A stretch of 64,000 nt of DNA. It comes from Usnea hakonensis (lineage: Eukaryota > Ascomycota > Lecanoromycetes > Lecanorales > Parmeliaceae). The translations under genes were made by a program, and so were the position numbers. Below the pieces are notes generated by a model. That model was not told where the DNA came from, did not search any database, and saw nothing but the letters and a program-made list of their open reading frames with translations. Location of the stretch: positions 275,081 to 339,080 of the forward strand of contig BLJB01000005.1 of assembly GCA_013423325.1 (NCBI GenBank), in the 5' to 3' direction. Below are positions 21,215 to 31,471 of the stretch, one piece after another. Position 1 is the stretch's first letter. The number at the start of each line of letters is the position of its first letter.

Positions 21215-22312
21215 ACCGCTGGCGGATCATTTGAAGATCTGGAAGGTCGACGTACCATATTAACAGGTCTGGTAGGAGTTGAGTTTCGAGTGATATAGGT
21301 CGATTGTCAATTTCCGCCAGGTTAGCATTCCCCAAGGAATGCAAATGGTGGATTGGATATAGGGTTGTGATCGCAGACCACCTGAAACTGCCAACAACCT
21401 GATCAACCGCTTCACCTCGGTAGAATTTCCATTTTGGTTGTAGAGGAGCAGTGGAAGTTCATGGCTATAGTATAATGCAGAGATCTCCGGCTAGCACTCT
21501 TTCTCAGCGTCTTCCGCAGAATGGCATGATTATGGCTTGCAACATGCCAGGACAAGGATGTCCTCTCCCAGCCTTCTGGGCGTCTTATCCACGTACAACA
21601 TAGACCTACGTGATTCATGTTGTGGCTACAAGGTACCTCAGCCCGTCGCCATAGTAGCTGCAGGGTAAACAGCCACAGCCATCGGTGGGGCGAAGTCGGT
21701 ATTACCGATGTGTAAGGCTAAAATTTGACTAGATCAGATTAGGATAGCAGTGCGAGCTGCACTAGCGGCTTGGCGGCTCAAGGCCGATGGACCATGTGTA
21801 AAGTACGTAAAGCAGATTTGAAGAGCGTTGAAGAATATCTCTCATATCCTTGGGACGGATACATTCCCTCCATTGAAGAAGGGGAACCTCTATATTCGAT
21901 GGTCGCGGTCTATCTCTGCAATGGAGAGAGACTTCTATATCTGTGATAGTGCGGAGAGTAGAATCGACCTTCGCCGTTTTCTCCTCAAGATCTGCTTTCG
22001 AGACCGAATAAACGTATAATCCTTAGGAGATATGCTTACGAGGCAGTGCAATAGCCAAAGTATCTGATTGGGCATTTCTATGTGGAGAGTTCTGCCCCCT
22101 GATGCAGCTAAATGCCGCATTCAAAGATGTCAGCGAGACAAAATATATATATCTGTCTTGATGCTGCTCCTTTGTCCACCTTCACTACTCTCTCTTCAAA
22201 ATACTTTTCACGCCTTTCATCGCTTAGCAGATCATTTGCTTCTGAGATCCTCATTGAGACCCTCTAGCCATTCTCGAGCTCTCGCTTATATCTCATCTGA
22301 TCAATCGACAGA
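21215..22312. other. Intergenic region
   Basis: 1.1 kb without a gene I can support. It should contain the promoter of the membrane-protein gene at 22313. No repeats of note. Confidence 0.45.
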
Positions 22313-23432
22313 ATGGCAATCGACTATCGCAGCGGCGTGTCAATCCTCCTCCTGATATTCTATCTCCCAGCTCTAGCAACCGCAGTCCTCCTCAGCGTCC
22401 GACACGGCTTCACCAAATCTGCCGGCTGGCGCTTCATGATCATCTTTACCTTAGCTCGCATCCTTTGCGCATGCTTCCAGCTCGCTACCATCAATCAGCC
22501 ACAGAACGTGTCTTTGTACGTCGGCTACTCGGTCCTCATAGGCATTGCTGTCTCGCCCCTTGAATTAGTAGCCTTTGGGTAGGTCTTTCATTCCAAATCC
22601 TGTCCAGGAGTCAGGCCCTGGAGAAGTATCCCCTGTCTGACCATACTTTTGCACACTATCCGCTGTTACTTTTTGCATGGAAACTTGCACAAGTGACTGG
22701 ATCTTTGAACTCTGCATGCTGCTAGTGCTTCACATGCAGATATATCTATCTTGACCATCTACCAAGATTGTTGTTTTGGACAAAGAAATGCTAACTTACT
22801 TCGCTTCATAGCCTGCTCAGCCGAATCACAGCGAGCATCAACCAGTCCCACCAGACGATCGTCACTCCAAGACACATAAGGCTCGCCGAAATCCTCAACA
22901 CTGTGGGTATCATCCTCAGCATCATTGGCGGCGTGGAATCCGGCAACGACTACAGCACAACCGGTCGCTACGTTCCGCAGACTCTAACAAAAGTCGGCCT
23001 CGGACTCTTCATCGCTTCTTTCGCCGCCATCTTGGCAATCACCGTCATCCTATCTTCGTCCATCTCTCACGCTGAACCGGGTGAGAAACGCGTCCTGCTT
23101 GCCGTGGCGTTGTCGTTGCCGCTGCTCCTCGTGAGACTGATATATGGTTCTGTCTACATCTTTGGTAATTCTTCAGACTTCAATTCGCTTAGTGGCAGTG
23201 TCACTATCCTGCTCTGCATGGCACTGTTTGAGGAGATTGGCATCGTGCTCATCTACGAGGGTGTTGGCTTGACGCTGAGGAAAGCCAGCAAGCAGGCTGT
23301 TACTACAGGTGAGTAGAGTGGACCCATGGAAAAGTGCTTGGACTGATACATTGTTGGGTTATAGGCCATACTAGGTGGTTTCAACGGAAGAGTGATATAG
23401 AGACTCGTGGGCAGGAGCTTGGGACCAAGTGA
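22313..23432 (+). CDS. Multi-pass integral membrane protein (fungal DUF7702-like)
   Basis: Three exons, 22313-22578, 22812-23308 and 23365-23432, with introns of 233 and 56 bp; 276 residues. About seven hydrophobic segments are visible: residues 10-30, 42-58, 70-88, 115-135, 150-172, 180-200 and 215-240. The C-terminus is a short charged cytoplasmic tail (RWFQRKSDIETRGQELGTK) encoded by exon 3. The topology and the motif pattern (LARILCACFQLATI, LIGIAVSPLELVAFG) match a widespread fungal seven-TM family without known function, related in layout to RTA1-like lipid-stress proteins. No transport or receptor signature allows a firmer call. Confidence 0.8.
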
Positions 23433-26390
23433 TGGCATTCAGGAAGGCGGTGCGCAGTAGGCTCTGGGTCTATGGCTCATCTTTGCGATGGTTTTTGGGC
23501 ACACGGAGCAGGGCTTTTCATAGAAGTAGAGATCTCAATACCGTTTCTTGTGAGTAAAGATGTTCTACAGCTATACTTATTCCTATCCGTATCTCCATTA
23601 AAGCTTCCTTCTCTTTATCACCTCCGCTCCCCCCCCCGCCCCCCGGGGCAAACTCAACCCCCCAAACCCTCCTCACAACCATCCCCAAAACCCATCTCCC
23701 AAAACCACGCAGCACCATCAGATACCCCAACAACTGCTCCCCTTCTCCTCCTCTAGCGAATGAAACGTGGTGATTTCTCGGCTTAGAGTCCGTTTGGTCT
23801 GTAGGTCAGTGTGTATCCTGGCGCTACTGCGCTGTCTTGAACATTGGAGAATGGGTTTGGGAGAGGGTTATGGGGAGAGGGAGGTTGTGTTTATGGGAAG
23901 TTTGGGATTGACTTGGGAGGGGTGGATAGGGTTGATGAATGGGGGGAGGGGCAGGGATAGATGGTTTGAAGGGAAAACGATTGTGGGATTAGGGGTTGGG
24001 CCAGAGTGAATGATTTTCTGTTTCAGTCGTTGGGGGCGCTGTTGTCATGGTATGTGAGTGCTCAGTAGACGAGCGAGATCAAATGATGGTGCGGTAACCG
24101 CTTCGTCTGGAAGCATAGAAGCACCTTGCAGAGACACCGTGCCGTTAGGAGAAAGTGCACCGACTCGCGCCGCTTCAATTTTTTCACAATCACTTTCTTT
24201 TAACCAACTCTCCAGATTCTCTGTCTTAATATCTCTATAAAAATAAGATCCAGGACACGGCCGGGATGTGCTTGACCTTTTAAGCGTAAACAGCAGATGG
24301 AGGGGTGGAAGACGAGATGCGACGGAAAGGAACTTTGGCTGGTTTTTCGGGGTGGAGGCATGTATCACTGGCCGGGGTGCTCGGAACGGAAGAACCCAGT
24401 ATCTAGGGTAAGAATATGTTTTAAACATGTTTATTGACTAACCGCTTTCGGTTTAGTGTAGAACGTGTTTTAAACAGGTTTTTTTAAGGAGAAAACAGCC
24501 GAGAAACCTCGCTTATTCGCAAAAAGGGGTGATTTTATGGCCAAATTACCATGTAATTGCATTCGATAACAATGCGAATAAAGCACTCTTTTCATAGCCA
24601 TAGGCTACCAGAGAGGCACTCCATTCCAGCCTTCTGATTGGCCCATTTCTACTGTATATACTCCATTGGCCATGACTCCTGCATTGTGGTAAGCCTGTTA
24701 GCTACTGAAAAAAATAGAAGATTTGGTAGAGGAGCATGTTACTGGAGGAGGTACATGCCTGCGCTACCAAATTGTATGGTAGACGATGTACCTACTCATA
24801 GGGCTGGCTTACTAATTAAAAACGAATAAACCGCTAAGAAAAACACCGCTAAGAGGTTTTAACATGTTTTTTTTGAAAAACACGGTTTTATTCGTTCCCT
24901 ACCAGTATCAGTAAGCTGATTTGAGACGGTAGTAGGGCAACCGAGGACTTTAGCTTTAGGTAGCGAGCAGTCAGGCGAAGGATAGCTGCTGTCCGCGAGG
25001 ATCAAGCGATCTCAATACGAATTCAAGGATCTCAGCAAGGCGACGGAGACGAGGTCAAAGGAGATTCTGGGTGAGTTGCAAAAGTAGTACTTTAGGTGGG
25101 AAAATGAAAACATGGATAAAATACGGCAACTATACGCGAAATTCAAAAACATGATTTAAAAGACAAAATAGATCGTACCTTGATTCTATGTTTCCTAGGG
25201 TTTCGAATATTCAGGCACGGTTCCCCAGCCCAACTATTTTCTTGACGAGTGGATGGCAATTGATCACGGTGCTGCATAAACAGGATGTATCTGCAACCCA
25301 AGATCCAGCCGAGGTGTGAACCTGATCATGAAACAGTGTGACCAGGTCAATGTATCACGTCACAACAGAGCTCGATGAGAGGATTCTGGATTCATATCTG
25401 CGAGGTCGTCCAGTTGGTCAATCATGTTACTTATATCTGCATGTACAAGTAGCCCCATTGCTGTACTCCTCTGCTGACATGATAAACGCTAAAGTGATAT
25501 GTTTTGTGTTGTCAGCTTGAAGACGGAAACGGTGTAGATATGACAGCGTGGCAGTGAAGGTATCATTGACGGCTAGCAGGCGCAAGTGCCGCAGGGGCAA
25601 AGGAGCGAACTCATGCGGAGCGGCCCAAGTCTGCACCATCTTGCCCGTTGTCCCCGAGCCAACTATTTCCTTGGACCGAAATCTTGTTGAATTTTGACTT
25701 CCTGTTTTATCTTGCTTTGAGTGGCTGGGGTACTGTTGGTTAAGGCTAGGGTACAGTAGGTGAGTTCGGCACGGACCGGCCCCTTGGTTGCGCTGTCAAA
25801 TGCATGCTCGGCATTTCACAACCGCAAAACACTTTCACCGAGACCTTCAACAAACAATAAAGTAAGTTAGATCACGCACTACCATGCACGAGTCTCATTC
25901 AAGAAGGAGATGTTCGTCCTGAATCTTAGTTCTGAAAACCCCCAAAGCTTTTCTGACTATCTTAGCCTTTCTGCCTATCACTTGGTTATCATCCGGACGA
26001 AGAGAGTGATATATGAAACTTAAAAATGCTTCTTACCGGGTCTGTGCATGGATGCCACGCCATGTTGCAGGGTGTTTTTCCTAAAGGAATATGCTCCGGT
26101 TTCTCATGTAGTTGCCTGGGATCCTTGTCGAGTGAAACGATCCAATGACTAACACCGAATCATCCACACCTCCACTGAATTGGACTGGATATTAACCTTG
26201 CTTCTGACGCACGTCATGTATATAGGATGCTCACTTGAAACATAAGCTTCTCGAAGTCAAGCTTGGTCTCGGCCTTCTGGAATCCGACGAACCTTGATAC
26301 ATGACGTGTATCACGGCTCTATGGAGACTCCCGAGAGCTTCAGGCATAGTGCCGGGATAGAGCTTCTGTCATGCAAGCGTACAAAATATC
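23433..26390. other. Long gene-poor region
   Basis: About 3 kb without a supportable gene. The 127-codon minus-strand frame at 24428-24045 has no recognisable pattern and is probably chance. The sequence at 24.4-24.9 kb is AT-rich and carries three related GTTTTAAACATGTTT-like motifs (near 24417, 24468 and 24853) plus a short inverted repeat. 25.0-26.3 kb holds nothing I can name. Confidence 0.45.
24819..24896. repeat. Short imperfect inverted repeat (hairpin)
   Basis: AAACGAATAAACCG at about 24819-24832 faces CGGTTTTATTCGTT at about 24882-24895, giving a stem of roughly 13 bp with one bulge and a loop of about 50 nt. The flanks are A/T-rich. It could be the end of a small degenerate element. 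Confidence 0.5.
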
Positions 26391-26398
26391 TATATAAG
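26391..26398 (+). promoter_or_regulatory. TATA box of the BYS1-like gene
   Basis: TATATAAG lies about 235 bp upstream of the ATG at 26628. The transcript would start within the stretch just before the duplicated pyrimidine/CAA-rich leader. Confidence 0.6.
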
Positions 26399-26463
26399 GC
26401 TCCAACCATTCCCTACATCTTTTCCGACCAGGGACCAGCTCAAGCACTCATTTAGCTTTCCTT

Positions 26464-26569
26464 CAAATATCCAAACAACCAACGTTCATTTTCAAAGACC
26501 CTCCTTTGCCATTTTTCAAGTACCCAAACAGCCAACTTTCAATCTTCAAAGTCTCTCTTTTGCCAATCT
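26464..26569. repeat. Tandem duplication in the 5' leader of the BYS1-like gene
   Basis: Two imperfect copies of about 53 bp (26464-26515 and 26517-26569) share the order CAAatatCCAAACAaCCAAC.TTCA..TTCAAAG..CTC..TTTGCCA. They sit between the TATA box and the start codon, so they are probably transcribed as part of the 5' UTR. Confidence 0.8.
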
Positions 26570-26627
26570 CAATAAAATCACTTTCCTTAAAGACACAAAT
26601 TAGTCTACCCAGACCACCACATAAACA

Positions 26628-27215
26628 ATGCATTTCGCAACGACCGTCATTGCAGCTATTATATCCTGGGGGTACCTCGCCTTTCCCACGCTCTCTGCCC
26701 CAGCCCCACCCCATCATGCAGCGCATGATGCCTCGCTCATCAACCGTCTCATCAACCGTCAAACTGCAACCGGTCAAGCGAATGTGGTTAACCAGTGCAC
26801 ATTCCCTGTCTATCTCAGCGTCTGCGGCCAAGACGAATACAGCGGAGGCGACCCCGACTGCAGCGGCGTCCAAACCCTCGCAGCCCAAGGTGGTACCTAC
26901 GCAGAAACCTACTGGGGTCCCAACAACGGCCGCTCCATCAAGATGAGCACCGTGTACGAAGAGGGTTCTGACAATGTTCTACAGTTCGAATACACGAATA
27001 CTGGCTACGGGCAGGTCAGCTATGATCTCAGCGAGGTCAACGGCAATCCTTTTGGTCAGTGGGGGTTCACGCTCTGGAGTTCGAATCCGAGTTGCTTTCA
27101 GAGTTCTTGCCCTCCGCCCTCCACTTCTTGCCCTAGCATCTTTACTCAGCCGACAAATGGTATTCCCTACGACTGCCCAATCAGCGATGGCCTTGGTGTC
27201 ACTCTTTGCGGATAG
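26628..27215 (+). CDS. Small secreted BYS1-domain (thaumatin-like) protein
   Basis: Single exon, 195 residues. A signal peptide (residues 1-22, ending near LSAPAPP) is followed by a KR/NR-type propeptide region (RLINRQ). The mature part NQCTFPVYLSVCGQ..., GGTYAETYWGPNNGRSIKMS and VLQFEYTN.GYGQVSYDLSEVNGNPF matches the BYS1 family, first described as a yeast-phase-specific protein of Blastomyces and predicted to adopt a thaumatin-like beta fold. Eight or more cysteines in the mature chain should form disulfides. The protein is extracellular or in the cell wall. Biochemical role is unknown; it is a candidate secreted antigen or effector. It has a TATA box and a duplicated leader upstream. Confidence 0.85.
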   Translation: MHFATTVIAAIISWGYLAFPTLSAPAPPHHAAHDASLINRLINRQTATGQANVVNQCTFPVYLSVCGQDEYSGGDPDCSGVQTLAAQGGTYAETYWGPNNGRSIKMSTVYEEGSDNVLQFEYTNTGYGQVSYDLSEVNGNPFGQWGFTLWSSNPSCFQSSCPPPSTSCPSIFTQPTNGIPYDCPISDGLGVTLCG

Positions 27216-28077
27216 AATTTTGGAAGATGAGATGCTCTCTCGGGCGGTCTGGCAGGCAGATGGGACGATGTGATGATTTAATGATGGACGGCAATGGTAT
27301 CACTTGTCTTTTTCGCTTCTATTCTTCGATGAGTCACTCATTTGGTATATATTTTGATCATCTGCGGGAAACGGGACGTGTATTCTCCACGCTCACTGGA
27401 GTTTGGAACTGGTTGCTCGATATACACACTGGTCTTCACTGTTCATACAGCACAAAATCCTTTCTCTCAGCCGAATTGTCAACGTTTGCACCGCTCTTCC
27501 AGCATCGCATAAAAAGAACTATCGGCAAGTACAATTAGCGGATTGGCATCACTGATCTATCCAAAATCAAAATACTTCGCTTCATTTATGGTGGGAGACT
27601 TCCCCATTCACTTTGATTCGTTACGACCCTCACCGTAAGTGACAGCCCTATCAATTTTCTCGGAAAAGAAAAAGAATTGCTCAACATCTCCGGACACCTC
27701 GCTCCACCCCCCCTCATCCCATTACCGGCACAAAGGACCAGCGACTTCGCCTACTCACTATCCCTCCGAAACAATCCACAACTCGAACCAAGTCCAACAA
27801 CCCTCCCATTGTCAAGCACAAAGGACCCCAACAATGATATTATACCCCCACAACAAAACATCAAGAACCCTCTCCCAATATCATTGTTCGCAATCCCCAT
27901 CCCTATCCCCCATCTTAAAAACCCCCTGAAACCTCATCTGGCCCCCCTCCTCACAAACCCTTCCCCCCCCCCAAAAAAAAACCACAGCACAAACATCACA
28001 CCTCCTCTCCAAATCATCCACACCTCAACCCACATCATTCCAAAAGATTCAATTCCCTTCCATTCCCCCCCCAAAAA
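27216..28077. other. Intergenic region, C/A-rich near its end
   Basis: About 860 bp. The last third is strongly C- and A-rich on the plus strand, with homopolymer runs at 27962-27977. The open frames there are Pro/Ser/Thr strings caused by composition. I see no gene. Confidence 0.5.
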
Positions 28078-28692
28078 ATGTCCCCCCACATAAACAAATG
28101 GCTCGACAACATCACCAACGAACCATCCCCTCCCAGCAACGCCAATCCCGCTACTGCCCGTCGTGCATCCCACCATCCCCGCCCCCATCCCCATTCACCA
28201 CAGCAAGCGCCCGGTACAGAAGCGCATGATTTTGCGGATGGGGATGCAGCTGTGGGGGGGGATGGGCATGGGCATGGGAATGGGGAGGAGGAGGTAGAGG
28301 GAGAGGGAGGAAATGGCGTTGAAGCACGCGCGCATGGAGAAGAGGGGAGAGGGGAGCGGAAAGGGGAGCGGAAACATGGGCATCGGAAGCAGAGGCATAG
28401 GGATGGGGGGGAGAGGGAGAGGGAGAGGGAGAGGGAGAGGGAGAGGGAGAGGGAGAGGGAGAAGGAGGGTGGGGGTGGGGATGGGGATGGGGTAGATCGG
28501 CGGAGGGAGGGACGTCATCACCGAGAGCACCGGAATAGAGGACATCGCGAAGGAGAAAAGCGTCCTGATGGAGGAGGTGATGGGGGGCATCGTCATAGGG
28601 AACATCGCCATAGAAAGCATGGCCACGACAAACACCAGCACGACGGCGGGAAAAAGGGAGCGAAGAAGGAGGCGGGTTGTGTGGTGATGTAG
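28078..28692 (+). CDS. Low-complexity charged protein with C-terminal CaaX box
   Basis: Single exon, 204 residues. The first 50 residues are ordinary (MSPHINKWLDNITNEPSPP..). The rest is Gly/Glu/Arg/His-rich, with a pure Arg-Glu dipeptide run of about 19 residues (around 112-130) and several HRHREHRHRKHG-type stretches. The end KKEAGCVVM is a classical CaaX box preceded by a lysine-rich patch; a terminal Met predicts farnesylation, so the protein may be held on a membrane. The antisense strand is also open because of the composition, but the start, the polybasic patch and the CaaX end favour this frame. Function unknown. Confidence 0.5.
   Translation: MSPHINKWLDNITNEPSPPSNANPATARRASHHPRPHPHSPQQAPGTEAHDFADGDAAVGGDGHGHGNGEEEVEGEGGNGVEARAHGEEGRGERKGERKHGHRKQRHRDGGEREREREREREREREREKEGGGGDGDGVDRRREGRHHREHRNRGHREGEKRPDGGGDGGHRHREHRHRKHGHDKHQHDGGKKGAKKEAGCVVM
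28411..28463. repeat. (GAGAGG)n hexanucleotide microsatellite
   Basis: About eight tandem GAGAGG units inside the low-complexity CaaX reading frame. They encode the Arg-Glu run, and length change by whole units keeps the frame. Confidence 0.9.
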
Positions 28693-28871
28693 ATTCCTGC
28701 GTGGGTTGGATGCTTGTGCTGTGCTGATAGTTTTGAAATGGGAAAGTTTGAAAATGGATTCTCGTTGGTTTGAAAAGTAAGGCACAATGCATTTCATTGC
28801 TCGCTGCTCTATGCTCAATTGAGGACAGAAACGTAAAACAAAAAGGGGTGTCTCAATTGCCAGTCACGACT

Positions 28872-29741
28872 TTACCAAGGCAATTGTAGAGGTGTACTCA
28901 GACCCTTGCCTAATACGGCTTCTGCAGTCCCAATATCCCTGTGTGGAGCGTTAGTCAACGGCGCAGCTGTAATAGGCGAGAAACTTACCGCGGTCCACGG
29001 GGCGCCCAATACTCCCCCGTTTTTGACATGTCAAAAGTGTCGACAAATTTGATCAAAGACTCTGCCGCTTCGTCTGGCGTGACAGCTGTACAAGAAACTT
29101 GTTAGTGCCATGGTGCATGGAATCTGGCGGGAAAAGGATGTGACCATACCGCCGCCATCGTCCCAGAACTTATCAAATCCGACCCCCTTTGTCATCTCCG
29201 TCCTCATAAACCCAGGATGCACAATTCCCACGGCGACACCCTTCTCCTTCAGATCCAAACTCAATAGCTTCCCCACCATATTCAGAGCGCTCTTGCTTGC
29301 ATGATGTCCGTAATTCCCTCCACCCTCGCTCTCATGCCTCAACGTGATACTGCCGCTCTCACTACTGACCAGTATAATCTTGCTCCCTTTGGCTAAAAGA
29401 CCTGCTTTGGCAAGGTGGGTCACAATGAATACGGGACCGATAGAGCTGGTGGTGTACATTTTGATTTGGTTCTCCCATGAGGGTGAGTCGAAGGATTCGG
29501 TTGCAAAGTAGCCGGCTGTAATGATGACGGTGTCAAGGGTCTTTTTGCCAATGTGGGATGCGAGCTTCTGGCCCGCATCTTCTTGAGCGACGTCGATGTT
29601 GGGAATGTATTCGATGTTCTTGATTGGTTCTGGGCTCTTGTCTGAGCGGCTGGTTGCAAAGACGGTGCTGTTGGAGGCGTATTGTTTTGCTAATTCTGCC
29701 CCTAGGCCTCGTGAGGCCCCGACGATGAGGACGTTGGGCAT
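28872..29741 (-). CDS. Short-chain dehydrogenase/reductase with His at the catalytic Tyr position
   Basis: Three exons on the minus strand, 29741-29150, 29085-28989 and 28938-28872, with introns of 64 and 50 bp; 251 residues. It starts MPNVLIVGASRGLGAELA (Rossmann GASRGLG) and has ITAG in place of NNAG, the catalytic serine in ILVSSESG, and HPGFMRTEMT after strand 6. The YxxxK position reads HHASK (after NYG), so the usual catalytic tyrosine is histidine while the lysine is kept; a tyrosine sits two residues earlier. The C-terminus (EYWAPRGPRDIGTAE..STPLQLPW) is well formed and the gene looks intact. It may be a reductase with altered chemistry or a non-catalytic member. The neighbouring centrin gene is divergent. 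Confidence 0.85.
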
Positions 29742-30198
29742 CTTTGCTGTGCGTTCTGTAGTAGTAATCCAGATTTATTAGGTGTGAAGAATGGGTAGGC
29801 ACTTCCTACTGTCATTCGGCTAAAGAAATGATGCAATAATCACGCAAAGTCGTAGCTCACTGCCATCGCAGCAGAGTACTTTCTAGTCCCAGCTGCAGGG
29901 CAACCAACAGCTTCGGGTATGAGATCTTTGATTACAGCTCTAATAGACCATTCTCATAGAACTTCACTGGGATATGACAAGCATCACCCGCTCAGACACC
30001 ACTTGAACTCTCCTCGGAAACTTCGGAAATAGCTCTCCCACCCCACTCTCGATAAGGGCTAACGAATCCCTGCCCTAAGCGCGTCGCGTCCCAAGTCGCG
30101 ATCCTTCACTCACACACTGACAGCCAAAAGCTCCCACAAGCCGGACAACACCACCGCTCTCTTCCCTCTAAGACAAAACCGATCCCCATCAGTCCCCC
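29742..30198. promoter_or_regulatory. Divergent promoter region, SDR / centrin
   Basis: A 457-bp interval separates the two start codons. No clear TATA element or repeat is visible. Confidence 0.4.
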
Positions 30199-31082
30199 AT
30201 GGCATCCTCAAGTCACCCAACCTTTCCCTCTCGAGCTTACCCTAGCAATCTTGGCAAACTCCCCGACCGCTCCATGGCCCCGACTTTTGGTGCATCCACC
30301 ACGCAACAGCAGCGCGAGAATGCCCGTCTGGAGCGCGAGCGAGAACGGTTGGAGAAAGAGAGATTGGAGCGGGAAGAGCAGAACCAGTTGACGGAGGAGC
30401 AGAGGGAGGAGATCAAAGAAGCTGTGGGTTTCCCCTCCCTCGGCTTCTAATGTGCGCTGTTTTTGGGGGACCCAAGGGCTTTGCGATAAATAGGGAATAA
30501 TCATATGCGTAGACGGCGGAAGAGGTTGTTTGTTAAGAGAGGAAGAATGTGTAGTTTCAGATCAAGCGCCTGGAAATAGCAGTGCTAATGAATCGTCGAA
30601 AACAGTTCAATCTCTTCGACCTAGATAAAGACAACAAAATCGACTACCACGAACTCAAAGTCGCCATGAAAGCTCTCGGCTTCGACATCCCCAAACCCGA
30701 GATCCTCTCCATCCTCCAAACCCACGGCCAACCATCCCCCTCCTCCCAACCGCAATCCTCAAACCCTCCCCTCTCCACCAACAACAATAATCAATACAAT
30801 TACACCCCACCCTCCCGCCTCCTCCTCCCCTTCCCCCAATTCCAAACCGTCATGGCGCAAAAGATTCTTGCGAGGGATCCTAGAGAGGAGATTCTGAGGG
30901 CGTTTGAGCTGTTTGATGAGGGGGGGAAGGGGAGGATTAATTTGAGTGATTTGAGGAGGGTGGCGAGGGAGTTGGGGGAGGGGTTGGAGGAGGAGGAGTT
31001 GGCGGCTATGATTGAGGAGTTTGATTTGGATGGCGATGGGGCGATTGATCGGGAGGAGTTTTTGGGGATATGTTTGCAGTGA
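30199..31082 (+). CDS. Centrin / Cdc31-type EF-hand protein
   Basis: Two exons, 30199-30423 and 30606-31082, with a 182-bp intron; 233 residues. A basic, Glu/Arg-rich N-terminal extension (residues 1-65, with a coiled-coil-like RLERERERLEKERLERE) leads into LTEEQREEIKEAFNLFDLDKDNKIDYHELKVAMKALGFD, the first EF-hand (DLDKDNKIDYHE). A degenerate second hand is broken by a Ser/Pro/Asn/Gln-rich insert (about 107-137). The third hand (DEGGKGRINLSD) is degenerate and the fourth (DLDGDGAIDREE) is canonical. Centrins duplicate the spindle pole body and act in mRNA export and DNA repair complexes. The N-terminal extension and the insert make this longer than yeast Cdc31 (161 residues). Confidence 0.85.
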
Positions 31083-31471
31083 ATTGTGGGGGCTGCTTTG
31101 GTTTAGCGGGCGGGTGGAGGAGTCTGGCGTTGGGGAATAGTGGTGGAGGAGGTGATTTGAAATGGGTCATTGAGGGCATATCGTGAGGGTCTTTGTGTTG
31201 TCGGAACACTTCGAACTACTCTGAGAATGGACAATTCTATCACCGGACAGGCAGATATTGGGCCATCTGCCCCCCTTTGCTTATTCCCCACACGCAGCAT
31301 TTACGGCATCATGAAAACCTGAGACATTCTATACACAAAACGCCATGACCTTTGTACCTGACGTCAAATACCGAAAAGTACCCGCTTATCGTACCATTTT
31401 CACGTCCAGAACAGAATGTTTCCAACGGTTCCATATATGTGCCAGTGCCGGGTAGGTCGACAGAACTCACT
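31083..31471. other. Convergent intergenic region
   Basis: About 390 bp between the centrin gene (+) and the AAA ATPase gene (-), holding 3' UTRs. Nothing else is seen. Confidence 0.5.

Noticed and set aside
27061..27090. tRNA B-box-like GTTCGAATCC
   Set aside because: It sits inside the BYS1-like coding sequence, and no A-box or cloverleaf can be drawn around it.
28151..28818. Long antisense frames opposite the CaaX protein
   Set aside because: They are open because the purine-rich repeat has few stops on either strand; they read as Pro/Leu/Met strings and lack any family pattern or sensible start.
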